From contig NZ_WELG01000001.1 of assembly GCF_009184425.1 (NCBI RefSeq), positions 723,033 to 787,032 of the forward strand: a DNA stretch of 64,000 nucleotides, in the 5' to 3' direction. The notes beneath the pieces were generated by a model, which was not told the DNA's origin, ran no database searches, and saw only the letters and a program-made list of their open reading frames with translations. Position 1 is the stretch's first letter. Every line of letters starts with the position of its first letter. Shown one piece after another: positions 43,940 through 52,299 of the stretch. Origin of the DNA: Flagellimonas olearia (GTDB taxonomy: Bacteria; Bacteroidota; Bacteroidia; Flavobacteriales; Flavobacteriaceae). Both the position numbers and the translations under genes were made by a program.

Positions 43940-45007
43940 TTATTGACAGACAACTGCATGCGCAATAACATAGATTTCGCCATCTAAATTCTCTTCAATG
44001 GAATATTGACCAGGGGCCACTGTGGGTTTACCTTTTTTATCAACTGGGAACATCTCGTTACCAGCATAGGTGTGAGTTTCATCAACATCATAAGCTTCAT
44101 CAATATTGTAGGTAACAGTCACATTTCCATCCACATAACTTACATCAACGGTGCCTACCAATTCTCCTTTTGAGATGTCGCACTGACCAGCACCGGCATA
44201 AATTTCATATGATTCCTCGGTTCCTTCAGCCAATGGACCAATGGACCAGCCCCATCGTTTATTAAAACCTTCTTCAATAAAGCAGGTGTTACCATCGTTT
44301 CCTCGAGCAAAAGCGGTTTCGCAAGAAGGTTCACTTACTTGACATTCAATTTTGTAAGGTAGCAGTAACATTTGCAAACCATTATCAGGTACCAATACTA
44401 TCCCGGCGAAATCACCAGATGCAGGAACAAATCCATCTCCTTCTGAAGTTGCCAAACTAACCAGTTCGCTGATCCTAGATTGTTCATATGTACCCAAACC
44501 ACTGCAGCTGGTGCACGACTCACCTTCAACAAGTACCCATATAGCTGCTTGTAAATCACCATAGGTAAAAAGTGTACCGTCTGAGGATGGTTCTCCAATA
44601 ATCTTTTGGTTCAATAACCAGTTTAAAGAATCAAAGTTATCCACAACTTCAAATGGCAAACCAGTCAAATCACTGTAACTGGAAATAACTTGAGCATCGA
44701 AACAGCTGGACAATCCTTGATCTTCATCAATGCACCATCCAGGATATATCCCGGCCAAGGGACCATCGGTAATTTCAATATCCCAATATGTTCCAGTGGA
44801 AGAGGTAACGCCTTGGCCAATGACACAGGCAGATACGGTTTCGGGCAATGGAGCAAGAGAAGCCTCCAAGCATCCATCTTCAGTAACAATACCCGCGGAG
44901 ATATTGACTGAGGATAACTCTTCTTTTGAAACAGGTTCGGTTTCGCAAGAGTAGAAAGCAAATGCGAAAATCGCAAATGCGGTTAGTGTTATTTTTTTCA
45001 TGTTCAA
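43940..45007 (-). CDS. Lipoprotein with thioester-domain-like motifs
   Basis: 355 aa. Leader with lipobox FYSC (Cys21); a second ATG two codons in (45001) is equally usable. The N-terminal half has WCIDEDQG (Cys92) and, about 60 residues later, YGDLQAAIWVL (Gln153). This Cys...(T)QxAIW arrangement recalls the TQXA/thioester domain of Gram-positive adhesins, which forms an internal Cys-Gln thioester for covalent binding. The second half is rich in cysteine and acidic residues (SEPSCETAFARGNDG) and looks beta-structured. The domain call is by eye and needs a profile search; secretion as a lipoprotein is solid. Confidence 0.7.
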   Translation of the reverse strand: MNMKKITLTAFAIFAFAFYSCETEPVSKEELSSVNISAGIVTEDGCLEASLAPLPETVSACVIGQGVTSSTGTYWDIEITDGPLAGIYPGWCIDEDQGLSSCFDAQVISSYSDLTGLPFEVVDNFDSLNWLLNQKIIGEPSSDGTLFTYGDLQAAIWVLVEGESCTSCSGLGTYEQSRISELVSLATSEGDGFVPASGDFAGIVLVPDNGLQMLLLPYKIECQVSEPSCETAFARGNDGNTCFIEEGFNKRWGWSIGPLAEGTEESYEIYAGAGQCDISKGELVGTVDVSYVDGNVTVTYNIDEAYDVDETHTYAGNEMFPVDKKGKPTVAPGQYSIEENLDGEIYVIAHAVVCQ

Positions 45008-45156
45008 AAGTTTAAGGTTAAAATCATTAATTGAATAAAAGTATAAAACATCTTATTCAACGGATTTTATCCACGATGAACACAGGTTATAATCGATGAA
45101 AAGCACACATGGTCCGTGGGGTCACATGAAAAAAGTAAAAACTGTAGGAAACCCCT

Positions 45157-46275
45157 TTAATTATTGAGCATTACAGGCATAACCAGCATGGTCACGTGCT
45201 CTCCTTCATCCAGTCCATCAATAGGGGTAAGGATACCCGCCCTGTTGGGCAAGCTCATTTCCAATGAAACATCATCGGAAGAAAGATTATTGAGCATTTC
45301 TACCAAAAAACGTGAGTTGAACCCGATCTGCATATCATCCCCTTGGTAGGAGCAGGACAGACGCTCCTCGGCCTTATTGCTGTAATCCACATCCTCGGCG
45401 GATATGTTCAGCTCGGCTCCAGCAACCTTCAAACGGATTTGGTGCGTGGTCTTGTTCGAAAAAATGGAAACCCTTCGTACTGAACTCAAGAATTGATTTC
45501 TGGAAATGGTCAGTTTATTGGGGTTTTCCTTGGGAATTACCGCCTCATAATTGGGGTATTTTCCATCAATCAATCTACAGATCAATACTGAACTGTCAAA
45601 AATGAATTTGGCATTGCTGTCATTGTACTCGATGGTTACCTCGGATTCCGAACCGGCCAAAATCCCCTTTAACAGATTCAAAGGTTTTTTGGGCATAATG
45701 AATTCGGCCACTTCCGAAGCGGTCACATCCTGCCGTTGGTATTTTACCAACTTGTGGGCGTCTGTGGCCACAAAGGTGAGATTCTCCGGGGAGAACTGAA
45801 AGAACACCCCGCTCATTACCGGGCGAAGGTCGTCATTGCCAGCGGCAAAAATGGTCTTATTGATGGCCGTTGCCAAAATATCACCCAAGAGCGTGGTAGA
45901 ACTTGGATTGGAAACTTCAACGGCTTTTGGAAATTCTGCACCATCCGCGTAGGCCAAGGCGTATTTACCGTGGTTTGAGCTTATTTCCACTGTATTGTTA
46001 TCTTCAACAACAAAGGTCAGAGGTTGTTCTGGAAACGTTTTTAGCGTGTCCAACAACAACCGGGCAGGAACCGCAATGGTGCCTTCGGCATCTGAATCCA
46101 CTTCTAGTACCGAACTCATGGTGGTTTCCAGGTCGGACGCTGAGACCGTAAGTTGATTTTGTTTTAGATCAAATAGGAAATTGTCAAGGATGGGCAAGGT
46201 GTTGCTATTGTTGATAACTCCTCCCAAAACCTGCAATTGTTTCAATAAATATGTACTGGATACAATAAACTTCAT
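45157..46275 (-). CDS. dnaN: DNA polymerase III beta subunit (sliding clamp)
   Basis: 372 aa. MKFIVSSTYLLKQLQVLGGV opening and three clamp domains ending in the conserved MPVM segment (LVMPVMLNN). The ATG at 46275 is taken; one codon further upstream is only a TTG. Forms the ring that tethers replicative polymerase to DNA. It lies next to gldG rather than dnaA. Confidence 0.97.
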   Translation of the reverse strand: MKFIVSSTYLLKQLQVLGGVINNSNTLPILDNFLFDLKQNQLTVSASDLETTMSSVLEVDSDAEGTIAVPARLLLDTLKTFPEQPLTFVVEDNNTVEISSNHGKYALAYADGAEFPKAVEVSNPSSTTLLGDILATAINKTIFAAGNDDLRPVMSGVFFQFSPENLTFVATDAHKLVKYQRQDVTASEVAEFIMPKKPLNLLKGILAGSESEVTIEYNDSNAKFIFDSSVLICRLIDGKYPNYEAVIPKENPNKLTISRNQFLSSVRRVSIFSNKTTHQIRLKVAGAELNISAEDVDYSNKAEERLSCSYQGDDMQIGFNSRFLVEMLNNLSSDDVSLEMSLPNRAGILTPIDGLDEGEHVTMLVMPVMLNN

Positions 46276-46347
46276 CAAAGAAATTCTTTAGCTATGTTGT
46301 CCGTTGGATGTTTCATCCAAGTAAACGGGCCGTGTAATCGACAAAAG

Positions 46348-46383
46348 CAAATATATCTTAAAACGATTAAGCAGAGAAACAAA
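46348..46383 (-). promoter_or_regulatory. Candidate dnaN promoter (TTTG-N24-TATATTTG)
   Basis: Minus strand: TTTG (46383-46380), 24 bp, TATATTTG (46355-46348), 73 bp before the dnaN ATG. The -7 box is perfect; the spacing is slightly long. Confidence 0.45.
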
Positions 46384-46394
46384 TTTATTAACAG

Positions 46395-48062
46395 CTAGGC
46401 GGTGAATTTTCGCTTTCTCACATAGTTGAAGAAAATGCCCAAAACCAATGTCAATACAACTGGTATACCGATGTTTATTAGCTGCCATCGTGTTTTCTGT
46501 TCCGCAATTTTTTCAACATCCAAGAGCGGGATGGACACTTTTCTGTTTCGAATGTTTATAAGTCCGGTATTGTCCAAAAGGTAATTGGTGCAGTTCACCA
46601 AGAATTCCTTGTTGCCATAGAAACTATTGGTCCATTTGTCATACCCAAGTTCCAAGGGTCTGCCGTTACGCAATTGGTTTTTGATGACATCCCCATCGGA
46701 GATGACAATCATTTTGTTTTCAGGACCTTGTTCCTCGGTATTTCGAAGATCTAAGGGTTTAACCCGGTTCTTGTACATGGAAACAAAATCTCCCTCGATC
46801 AAAACGGCCAAGGGTAGGTCACCATTAGTGTACGATTCCCTATCCGGAGGATTGTTTAAAATATCCAAACTGATCTGTCTGGGGATACCATCAGTTTTCG
46901 ACAGGGGGGAGCTCTGGAGCAAAACGGTCTTTTGGTAATCGTTGTCCAATACTTCCATAGGGCTGGTGAACTGGTATCGAACCGCTTCTATATTGGTGTT
47001 GATGGGGTGGTTGTTCCTTGAAAACACCATGGGATTGTAATACCAGGGAAGGGGATTGTATTGGGAATCATTTCCTTCCCCTGTGGCCAATACAATTTGG
47101 GTAAAGTACATATCGTTGACCAATACCGGGTTGATACGCACCCCGTACTGAAAGAAAAAATCCTTGAGGTTAAGGTCACGGGGCAAGGCAAATGCACTTC
47201 CTTCGCCACTATAGATGCTATCCATTTCCATGGCCACTTGATCCATCAACCAAATGGATTTACCACCCTGCACCACAAATTGATCCAATACGTACTTTTC
47301 TTGATCGGTAAAGACTTCTGTGGGTTTAGCCACCACAGCCAAGTCAAAGTTTTTGAGCTGGTCCAGGACCTTTTGGGGGCTGGTTGCCACGGAATCCAAA
47401 GTAATGGCCCCAATATTATAATAATCGCGAATGGTGGTCAGGTAATCGGCCAAATATAGATCATCGAGCTCTCCATTTCCTTTGATCACGGCAATACTCT
47501 TTTTATCCGTAATGCTCAATTTCGTAAAGGCATCGGCAAAGGCGTACTCCAATTGCTGCACCGAATTGTTGATGCGGTCTTCGGCCGTTGAGCCGAGTTT
47601 GTTCTTTAAAAGTGGAACTTTAACGGTATTGTCCTTGTAGTTGACCATGGCCCAAGGAAATACCAATTCTTGGGAAACCTTTCCGTTCTCTTCAACCGTG
47701 ATATTGGCGGGTTGAAGGCCTAGACCTTGAAGTTCTGCAATGGTCTGTTGGGCCTGACTTTCATCTTCCAAAGGATCTACCAAATTATATTTGATGTTGC
47801 TGTTTTTTGAAGCAAAAGATTCCAACAACTGAATGGTCTCGGTTTTGAGTTTGGAAAATTCTGGAGGGATGTTTCCATCCAACAATACATCCACAATGAC
47901 AGGGGAATCAAACTTTTGGACCACCTCCACGGCTGGTTGGGACAAGGTGTAGCGTTGGTCTTCGGTCAAGTCCAATCGGGTATATACCAAACTTGCAATA
48001 AGATTCAGTACAATGACAACAACAACGGCCTTAAGCACGGAAACAAAAAACTTTGACATCAT
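46395..48062 (-). CDS. gldG: Gliding motility ABC transporter auxiliary protein GldG
   Basis: 555 aa. One N-terminal membrane segment (VLKAVVVVIVLNLIASLVY), a large periplasmic ABC-type uncharacterised transport domain (LTEDQRYTLSQPAVEVVQKF, then DSPVIVDVLLDGNIP), and a C-terminal membrane anchor (VVLTLVLGIFFNYV) with a basic tail. Works with GldF and GldA in gliding of Flavobacteriia. The start is set by an ATGA overlap with the gldF stop. Confidence 0.95.
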   Translation of the reverse strand: MMSKFFVSVLKAVVVVIVLNLIASLVYTRLDLTEDQRYTLSQPAVEVVQKFDSPVIVDVLLDGNIPPEFSKLKTETIQLLESFASKNSNIKYNLVDPLEDESQAQQTIAELQGLGLQPANITVEENGKVSQELVFPWAMVNYKDNTVKVPLLKNKLGSTAEDRINNSVQQLEYAFADAFTKLSITDKKSIAVIKGNGELDDLYLADYLTTIRDYYNIGAITLDSVATSPQKVLDQLKNFDLAVVAKPTEVFTDQEKYVLDQFVVQGGKSIWLMDQVAMEMDSIYSGEGSAFALPRDLNLKDFFFQYGVRINPVLVNDMYFTQIVLATGEGNDSQYNPLPWYYNPMVFSRNNHPINTNIEAVRYQFTSPMEVLDNDYQKTVLLQSSPLSKTDGIPRQISLDILNNPPDRESYTNGDLPLAVLIEGDFVSMYKNRVKPLDLRNTEEQGPENKMIVISDGDVIKNQLRNGRPLELGYDKWTNSFYGNKEFLVNCTNYLLDNTGLINIRNRKVSIPLLDVEKIAEQKTRWQLINIGIPVVLTLVLGIFFNYVRKRKFTA

Positions 48063-48790
48063 CTGGGCAATTGTTTTAGGCGTTGATGGGTGAGGTACAG
48101 AAAAAAGAGGGTCAGGGAGATAAAGTATATCAAGTCCCTGGTGTCCATGACCCCTCTGGCGATACTGTCAAAATGCGATTTGGCTCCCAGACCCTGTATC
48201 CATTGTTGGGTTTCCCCATTGGAAAACAGAGAGGACAAGGCATCAAATCCATTGAAAATCATGAAACAAATGAGGATACCCACCAAAAAGGCAATGATCT
48301 GGTTATCCGAAAGGGTAGAGGCAAAGATTCCAATAGAGGCATAGGCCGCTATGAGGAACAACAATCCAAAATAGGAGCCGATAACCACTCCTAAATCAAA
48401 ATTACCCTCAATGACCCCCAAGTTGGAAATCGCAAAAACATAAATGATAGTGGGAACCACGGCAATGACACATAACAGAAATGCGCCCCAGAATTTGCCC
48501 AAAACCAACTTCCAAACCGAAATGGGTTTGATCAACAACAATTCCAAAGTACCCATTTTGCGCTCCTCTGAAAAACTCTTCATGGTAATGGCCGGAACCA
48601 AAAAGACAAAAATCCATGGGGCCAACAAAAAAAAGTTGCCCAAATCCGCAAAGCCGTAATCAAAAATATTGTACTCCCCTTTAAACACCCATAGAAAAAG
48701 ACCATTGAGCAGTAAAAAAGATCCTACGATCAAATACCCAATGGGGGATGTGAAAAAAGACTGGACCTCTCTTTTAAAAATTGCAAACAT
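48059..48790 (-). CDS. gldF: Gliding motility ABC transporter permease GldF
   Basis: 243 aa from the ATG at 48790 (MFAIFKREVQSFFTSPIGYL), which shares one base with the stop of the preceding gene (TAATG); the longer frame would run into that gene. Six hydrophobic segments of an ABC-2 type permease. Forms the membrane part of the GldFG complex. The gene for the ATPase GldA is not in the window. Confidence 0.95.
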   Translation of the reverse strand: MFAIFKREVQSFFTSPIGYLIVGSFLLLNGLFLWVFKGEYNIFDYGFADLGNFFLLAPWIFVFLVPAITMKSFSEERKMGTLELLLIKPISVWKLVLGKFWGAFLLCVIAVVPTIIYVFAISNLGVIEGNFDLGVVIGSYFGLLFLIAAYASIGIFASTLSDNQIIAFLVGILICFMIFNGFDALSSLFSNGETQQWIQGLGAKSHFDSIARGVMDTRDLIYFISLTLFFLYLTHQRLKQLPR

Positions 48791-49092
48791 TATTCTGGAG
48801 TTGAGGAATTTACCTTGGCTACGCTCCAAGCTTCCGGTTTATCGGCAAACAGGGTTTTGGTATGTCCCCAAACCGTTCTAAAAAAATCTGATGTCCTATA
48901 GTTTTCCAAATCTGATTCCTTTTCCCAGAAGCTGTACGTAAAAAACACGCTTGGATTCTTGAGGTCTTGGTAAAGGTCCACCTTGGAACACCCTTCAAAA
49001 GCCAAAATCCCGTTTTTCGATTCATCAAAAATTCGCTCAAAACTAGGAATATTTTCGGGTTTAAAGGTGAGTTTTACGATGCGTATCAGCAT
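48790..49092 (-). CDS. Antibiotic biosynthesis monooxygenase-like (ABM) small protein
   Basis: 100 aa. LIRIVKLTFKPENIPSFERI, then FTYSFWEKESDLENYRTSDF, the pattern of the dimeric alpha+beta barrel ABM family (quinol monooxygenase-like or heme-binding relatives). Starts directly after the SAM hydrolase-like gene stop with no gap and ends in a 1-base overlap with gldF, so the three are co-translated. Biochemical role unknown. Confidence 0.82.
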   Translation of the reverse strand: MLIRIVKLTFKPENIPSFERIFDESKNGILAFEGCSKVDLYQDLKNPSVFFTYSFWEKESDLENYRTSDFFRTVWGHTKTLFADKPEAWSVAKVNSSTPE

Positions 49093-49923
49093 TTATGAAA
49101 AATTTATGGTTACAATGTCCCTGTAGTTCAATCCCAAAAGGGTAGAAGCCCCTCCTACGGAATTCAAGTCACTTTTATAAATGGCAAGCTCAATATATCC
49201 GGCAGAATTGAACAAGGCCAGGGCGTCACCGGGACCTTTTCGTTGACTCCTGTCCAAGTCGAAATTGATAATGCCGTTATAGCTTTTCTGGATTTCCTTG
49301 ATCTTGGTGGTGCGGGCGGTCAGTTCATAGTCCCGTCCATTGCGATAGGCTTCAAACAAGCTTCGCTGTATGTTGGTGACCACATTGCCGTAGTTGTCAA
49401 TATAAATGACATTTCCAGAAATGGTCCTTCCATCATTGGAGACACGGGGTTCAAATTCCTTGAGTTCCTTGAGTGCGGCAAAAGGTTTTCCAATCACCTC
49501 CAATTTACCGCCCCGGGCAATATGGCAGGCCACTTGTACAAAGACATTCAATACGGGAAAAGAACCGGATTGGGTATTGGGCAGTTGTATTTCCACTACT
49601 TTTTCGGGAGTCACCTCCGATGTGATCAATGAAATGACCCCACTATTGGCACTTACAAAATAATGTCCATCCACCTGCACCACAATATGCTGGTTTTCAG
49701 GGGACAGTTCGGAATCCACCCCAACAATATGTACGGAGCCCTCTGGAAAGGAACGGTAGGCATTTTTAAGGATATAGGCACACTCTTGGATGTTGAATGG
49801 ACCTATGGCATGGGAAATATCAACAATGTTCACCTCGGGCAGACTACCCAGAATGGTCCCTTTTACAGCACCTACAAAGTGGTCTTTATAGCCGAAATCT
49901 GTAGTTAAGGTTATGATTGCCAT
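49093..49923 (-). CDS. SAM hydroxide adenosyltransferase family protein (DUF62)
   Basis: 276 aa, usual length. ITLTTDFGYKDHFVGAVKG at the N-terminus and ISHAIGPFNIQECAYIL match the SAM-dependent chlorinase/fluorinase and hydroxide adenosyltransferase family. Most bacterial members hydrolyse S-adenosylmethionine to adenosine and methionine. First gene of the four-gene run with the ABM protein, gldF and gldG; reason for that linkage is unknown. Confidence 0.9.
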   Translation of the reverse strand: MAIITLTTDFGYKDHFVGAVKGTILGSLPEVNIVDISHAIGPFNIQECAYILKNAYRSFPEGSVHIVGVDSELSPENQHIVVQVDGHYFVSANSGVISLITSEVTPEKVVEIQLPNTQSGSFPVLNVFVQVACHIARGGKLEVIGKPFAALKELKEFEPRVSNDGRTISGNVIYIDNYGNVVTNIQRSLFEAYRNGRDYELTARTTKIKEIQKSYNGIINFDLDRSQRKGPGDALALFNSAGYIELAIYKSDLNSVGGASTLLGLNYRDIVTINFS

Positions 49924-49968
49924 GCAATACTGTTGATATGTTTTTCCACGCTCGAATTGATTTTTGGT

Positions 49969-49976
49969 TAAGTTTG
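49969..49976 (+). promoter_or_regulatory. Candidate -7 element (TAAGTTTG) for phoH
   Basis: TAAGTTTG fits TAnnTTTG, 68 bp before the phoH start in the 121-bp divergent gap. No well-placed -33 motif seen. Confidence 0.4.
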
Positions 49977-50044
49977 TGGAGTAAAATTACATTAAAAAAG
50001 AAAGAATCCAATTCTTCAAAAAATAACTCTAAACACCCCGTTTT

Positions 50045-51004
50045 TTGAACGAACTTATAATTGAACTCACGGATATAAGCCCCCAGGACTTCTTCGGGCA
50101 ACAGAACGAGAATATTGAACTGCTCAAAAAATATTTCCCAAAACTGAAAATCGTTGCCCGTGGCAATAAGATAAAGGTGTATGGGGATGAAGAACTCTTG
50201 GAAGAGTTCGACAAGCGATTTGATATGCTCACGAGCCAGTTTGCAAAGTATAACAAGCTTGATGAGAACATGATCGAGCGCGTACTCACCAGTGATGGAA
50301 ATGAGGACCATGTGGCATCCAAAAGCAGCGGGGACGTCTTGGTCCACGGTGTAAGCGGCAGATTGATAAAAGCCCAGACCGTAAACCAAAGAAGAATGGT
50401 GGATGCTTGCAAGGTGGATGATATGGTCTTTGCCATTGGTCCGGCCGGTACAGGAAAGACCTACACAGGAGTGGCCTTGGCCGTAAAAGCCTTGAAGGAA
50501 AAGCAAGTACGGCGCATTATCCTTACCCGTCCCGCTGTGGAAGCAGGGGAAAACCTTGGTTTTCTTCCAGGTGACCTTAAGGAAAAACTAGATCCATATA
50601 TGCAACCTTTGTACGATGCCCTCCGGGATATGATTCCCGCTGAAAAATTGGCAAAGTACATTGAGGATGGTACCATTCAGATTGCTCCCATGGCCTTTAT
50701 GCGGGGACGTACCTTGGACAATGCCTTTGTGATCTTGGATGAGGCGCAGAATACCACCCATGCCCAAATGAAGATGTTCCTTACCCGTATGGGAAAGAAC
50801 GCCAAGTTTTTGCTAACGGGGGATCCTGGGCAAATAGATTTGCCCAGACGCGTCATTTCGGGCTTAAAGGAAGCTTTGCTTATCCTTAAGAATGTGGATG
50901 GCATCAGTATCATTTATTTGGATGACAAGGACGTTATTCGCCACAAACTGGTCAAAAAGGTTATCGACGCCTACAAAAACATAGAACACCAAAACCAATT
51001 CTAA
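50045..51004 (+). CDS. PhoH-like ATPase
   Basis: 319 aa. N-terminal KH-like part, Walker A GPAGTGKT (132-139), [12 protein letters not shown] Walker B and the SGL.EAL segment typical of PhoH/PhoL. Start is TTG at 50045: an in-frame TAA lies five codons upstream, and the product then opens [12 protein letters not shown] as in relatives. Thought to act in RNA or ribosome metabolism; followed after 8 bp by purC. Confidence 0.92.
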   Translation: MNELIIELTDISPQDFFGQQNENIELLKKYFPKLKIVARGNKIKVYGDEELLEEFDKRFDMLTSQFAKYNKLDENMIERVLTSDGNEDHVASKSSGDVLVHGVSGRLIKAQTVNQRRMVDACKVDDMVFAIGPAGTGKTYTGVALAVKALKEKQVRRIILTRPAVEAGENLGFLPGDLKEKLDPYMQPLYDALRDMIPAEKLAKYIEDGTIQIAPMAFMRGRTLDNAFVILDEAQNTTHAQMKMFLTRMGKNAKFLLTGDPGQIDLPRRVISGLKEALLILKNVDGISIIYLDDKDVIRHKLVKKVIDAYKNIEHQNQF

Positions 51005-51012
51005 ACAAGATT

Positions 51013-51972
51013 ATGGGGCAAAATACAGTAATGGCCACGGATTTTCATTTTCCGGGCCAAAAATCGGTATACAAAGGAAAAGTAAGGGAAGTATATACAT
51101 TGGAGAACGATATCCTGGTCATGGTGGCCACGGACCGTCTTTCAGCTTTTGATGTGGTCATGCCCAAAGGAATACCTTACAAAGGGCAGATTCTGAACCA
51201 GATCGCTACCCAGATGATGAAGGACACCGAAGATATTGTGCCCAATTGGTTGATGGCCACCCCAGACCCCAACGTGGCGGTAGGAAAGGCCTGTGAACCC
51301 TTTAAGGTTGAAATGGTGATACGTGGATATCTTTCTGGTCATGCGGCCAGGGAGTATAAAGCAGGAAAACGTTTGCTATGCGGGGTACCTATGCCCGAAG
51401 GCATGAAAGAAAACGATAAGTTCCCAGAACCCATCATCACCCCGGCCACCAAGGCGGAAAAGGGAGATCATGATGAAGATATTTCCAGGGAAGCGATTTT
51501 GGAGCGCAGCATTGTCTCGAAAGAGGACTACGAGGTTTTGGAAAAATATACCAGGGCCCTGTTTCAGAGAGGGACAGAAATTGCAGCCAAACGCGGATTG
51601 ATTTTGGTGGATACCAAATATGAGTTTGGGAAGACCAAGGATGGGGAGATTGTACTCATCGATGAGATCCATACACCCGATTCCTCACGCTATTTTTATG
51701 CGGATGGATATGCAGAGTTGCAAGCGAAAGGAGAACCTCAAAAACAATTGTCCAAAGAATTTGTACGTCAGTGGTTAATTTCAAATAATTTTCAAGGTCT
51801 GGAAGGTCAGGTTGTACCCGAAATGAGCGACGTCTACATCGAATCGGTTTCTGAAAGGTATATTGAACTGTATGAGAGTATTACAGGAAAAGATTTCGAA
51901 AAAGCAGATGTTTCAAACATTGATGAACGCATTAAATTCAACGTTTCGGAGTATTTAAACAAACTTTCTTGA
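51013..51972 (+). CDS. purC: Phosphoribosylaminoimidazole-succinocarboxamide synthase
   Basis: 319 aa, the longer (yeast-like) form. [14 protein letters not shown] near the N-terminus, [13 protein letters not shown] and [11 protein letters not shown], and [13 protein letters not shown] are family motifs. Joins CAIR and aspartate with ATP in purine synthesis. Same strand as phoH with an 8-bp gap. Confidence 0.96.
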   Translation: MGQNTVMATDFHFPGQKSVYKGKVREVYTLENDILVMVATDRLSAFDVVMPKGIPYKGQILNQIATQMMKDTEDIVPNWLMATPDPNVAVGKACEPFKVEMVIRGYLSGHAAREYKAGKRLLCGVPMPEGMKENDKFPEPIITPATKAEKGDHDEDISREAILERSIVSKEDYEVLEKYTRALFQRGTEIAAKRGLILVDTKYEFGKTKDGEIVLIDEIHTPDSSRYFYADGYAELQAKGEPQKQLSKEFVRQWLISNNFQGLEGQVVPEMSDVYIESVSERYIELYESITGKDFEKADVSNIDERIKFNVSEYLNKLS

Positions 51973-51995
51973 AAATGTTATCCCTTATAATTTTG
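51969..51995 (+). promoter_or_regulatory. Candidate promoter (TTG-N16-TAATTTTG) for the symporter operon
   Basis: TTG at 51969-51971 overlaps the purC stop; TAATTTTG at 51988-51995 fits TAnnTTTG, 49 bp before the DUF4212 start. Spacing slightly short. Confidence 0.45.
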
Positions 51996-52044
51996 AGTGC
52001 TGTTTTCTGAAGATTTCATATATTTCAGCCACTAAAATTATAAA

Positions 52045-52299
52045 ATGGACATTAAGCAGAGAGAAAAGTATTGGAAAGAAAATTTAAAGTACCTGGGCAT
52101 TCTTCTTGCCATTTGGTTTTTGGTTTCTTTTGGGTTTGGGATCCTTCTTGTGGATCAACTGAATGCCTTTAAATTGGGAGGTGTTAAATTGGGCTTTTGG
52201 TTTGCCCAACAAGGATCGATTTATGTATTCGTGATCTTGATCTTTGTGTATGTCCGACTCATGAACAAATTGGATAAAAAATATAACCTGGACGCATAA
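52045..52299 (+). CDS. DUF4212 small membrane subunit of a sodium:solute symporter
   Basis: 84 aa with two membrane segments (LGILLAIWFLVSFGFGILLV and WFAQQGSIYVFVILIFVYV). DUF4212 proteins are encoded with SSS-family acetate/organic acid transporters and are regarded as their small subunit. Stop and next start overlap by one base (TAATG). Confidence 0.92.
   Translation: MDIKQREKYWKENLKYLGILLAIWFLVSFGFGILLVDQLNAFKLGGVKLGFWFAQQGSIYVFVILIFVYVRLMNKLDKKYNLDA

Noticed and set aside
44637-45075. DnaA boxes near dnaN (TTATCCACA at 44637-44645, TTATCCACG at 45067-45075) as a replication origin
   Set aside because: Only two boxes about 430 bp apart, one inside a coding region, no dnaA, no box cluster and no AT-rich unwinding array.
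49886-50506. 206-codon minus-strand frame over the phoH start
   Set aside because: Antisense to the PhoH N-terminal domain, no family features and no promoter.
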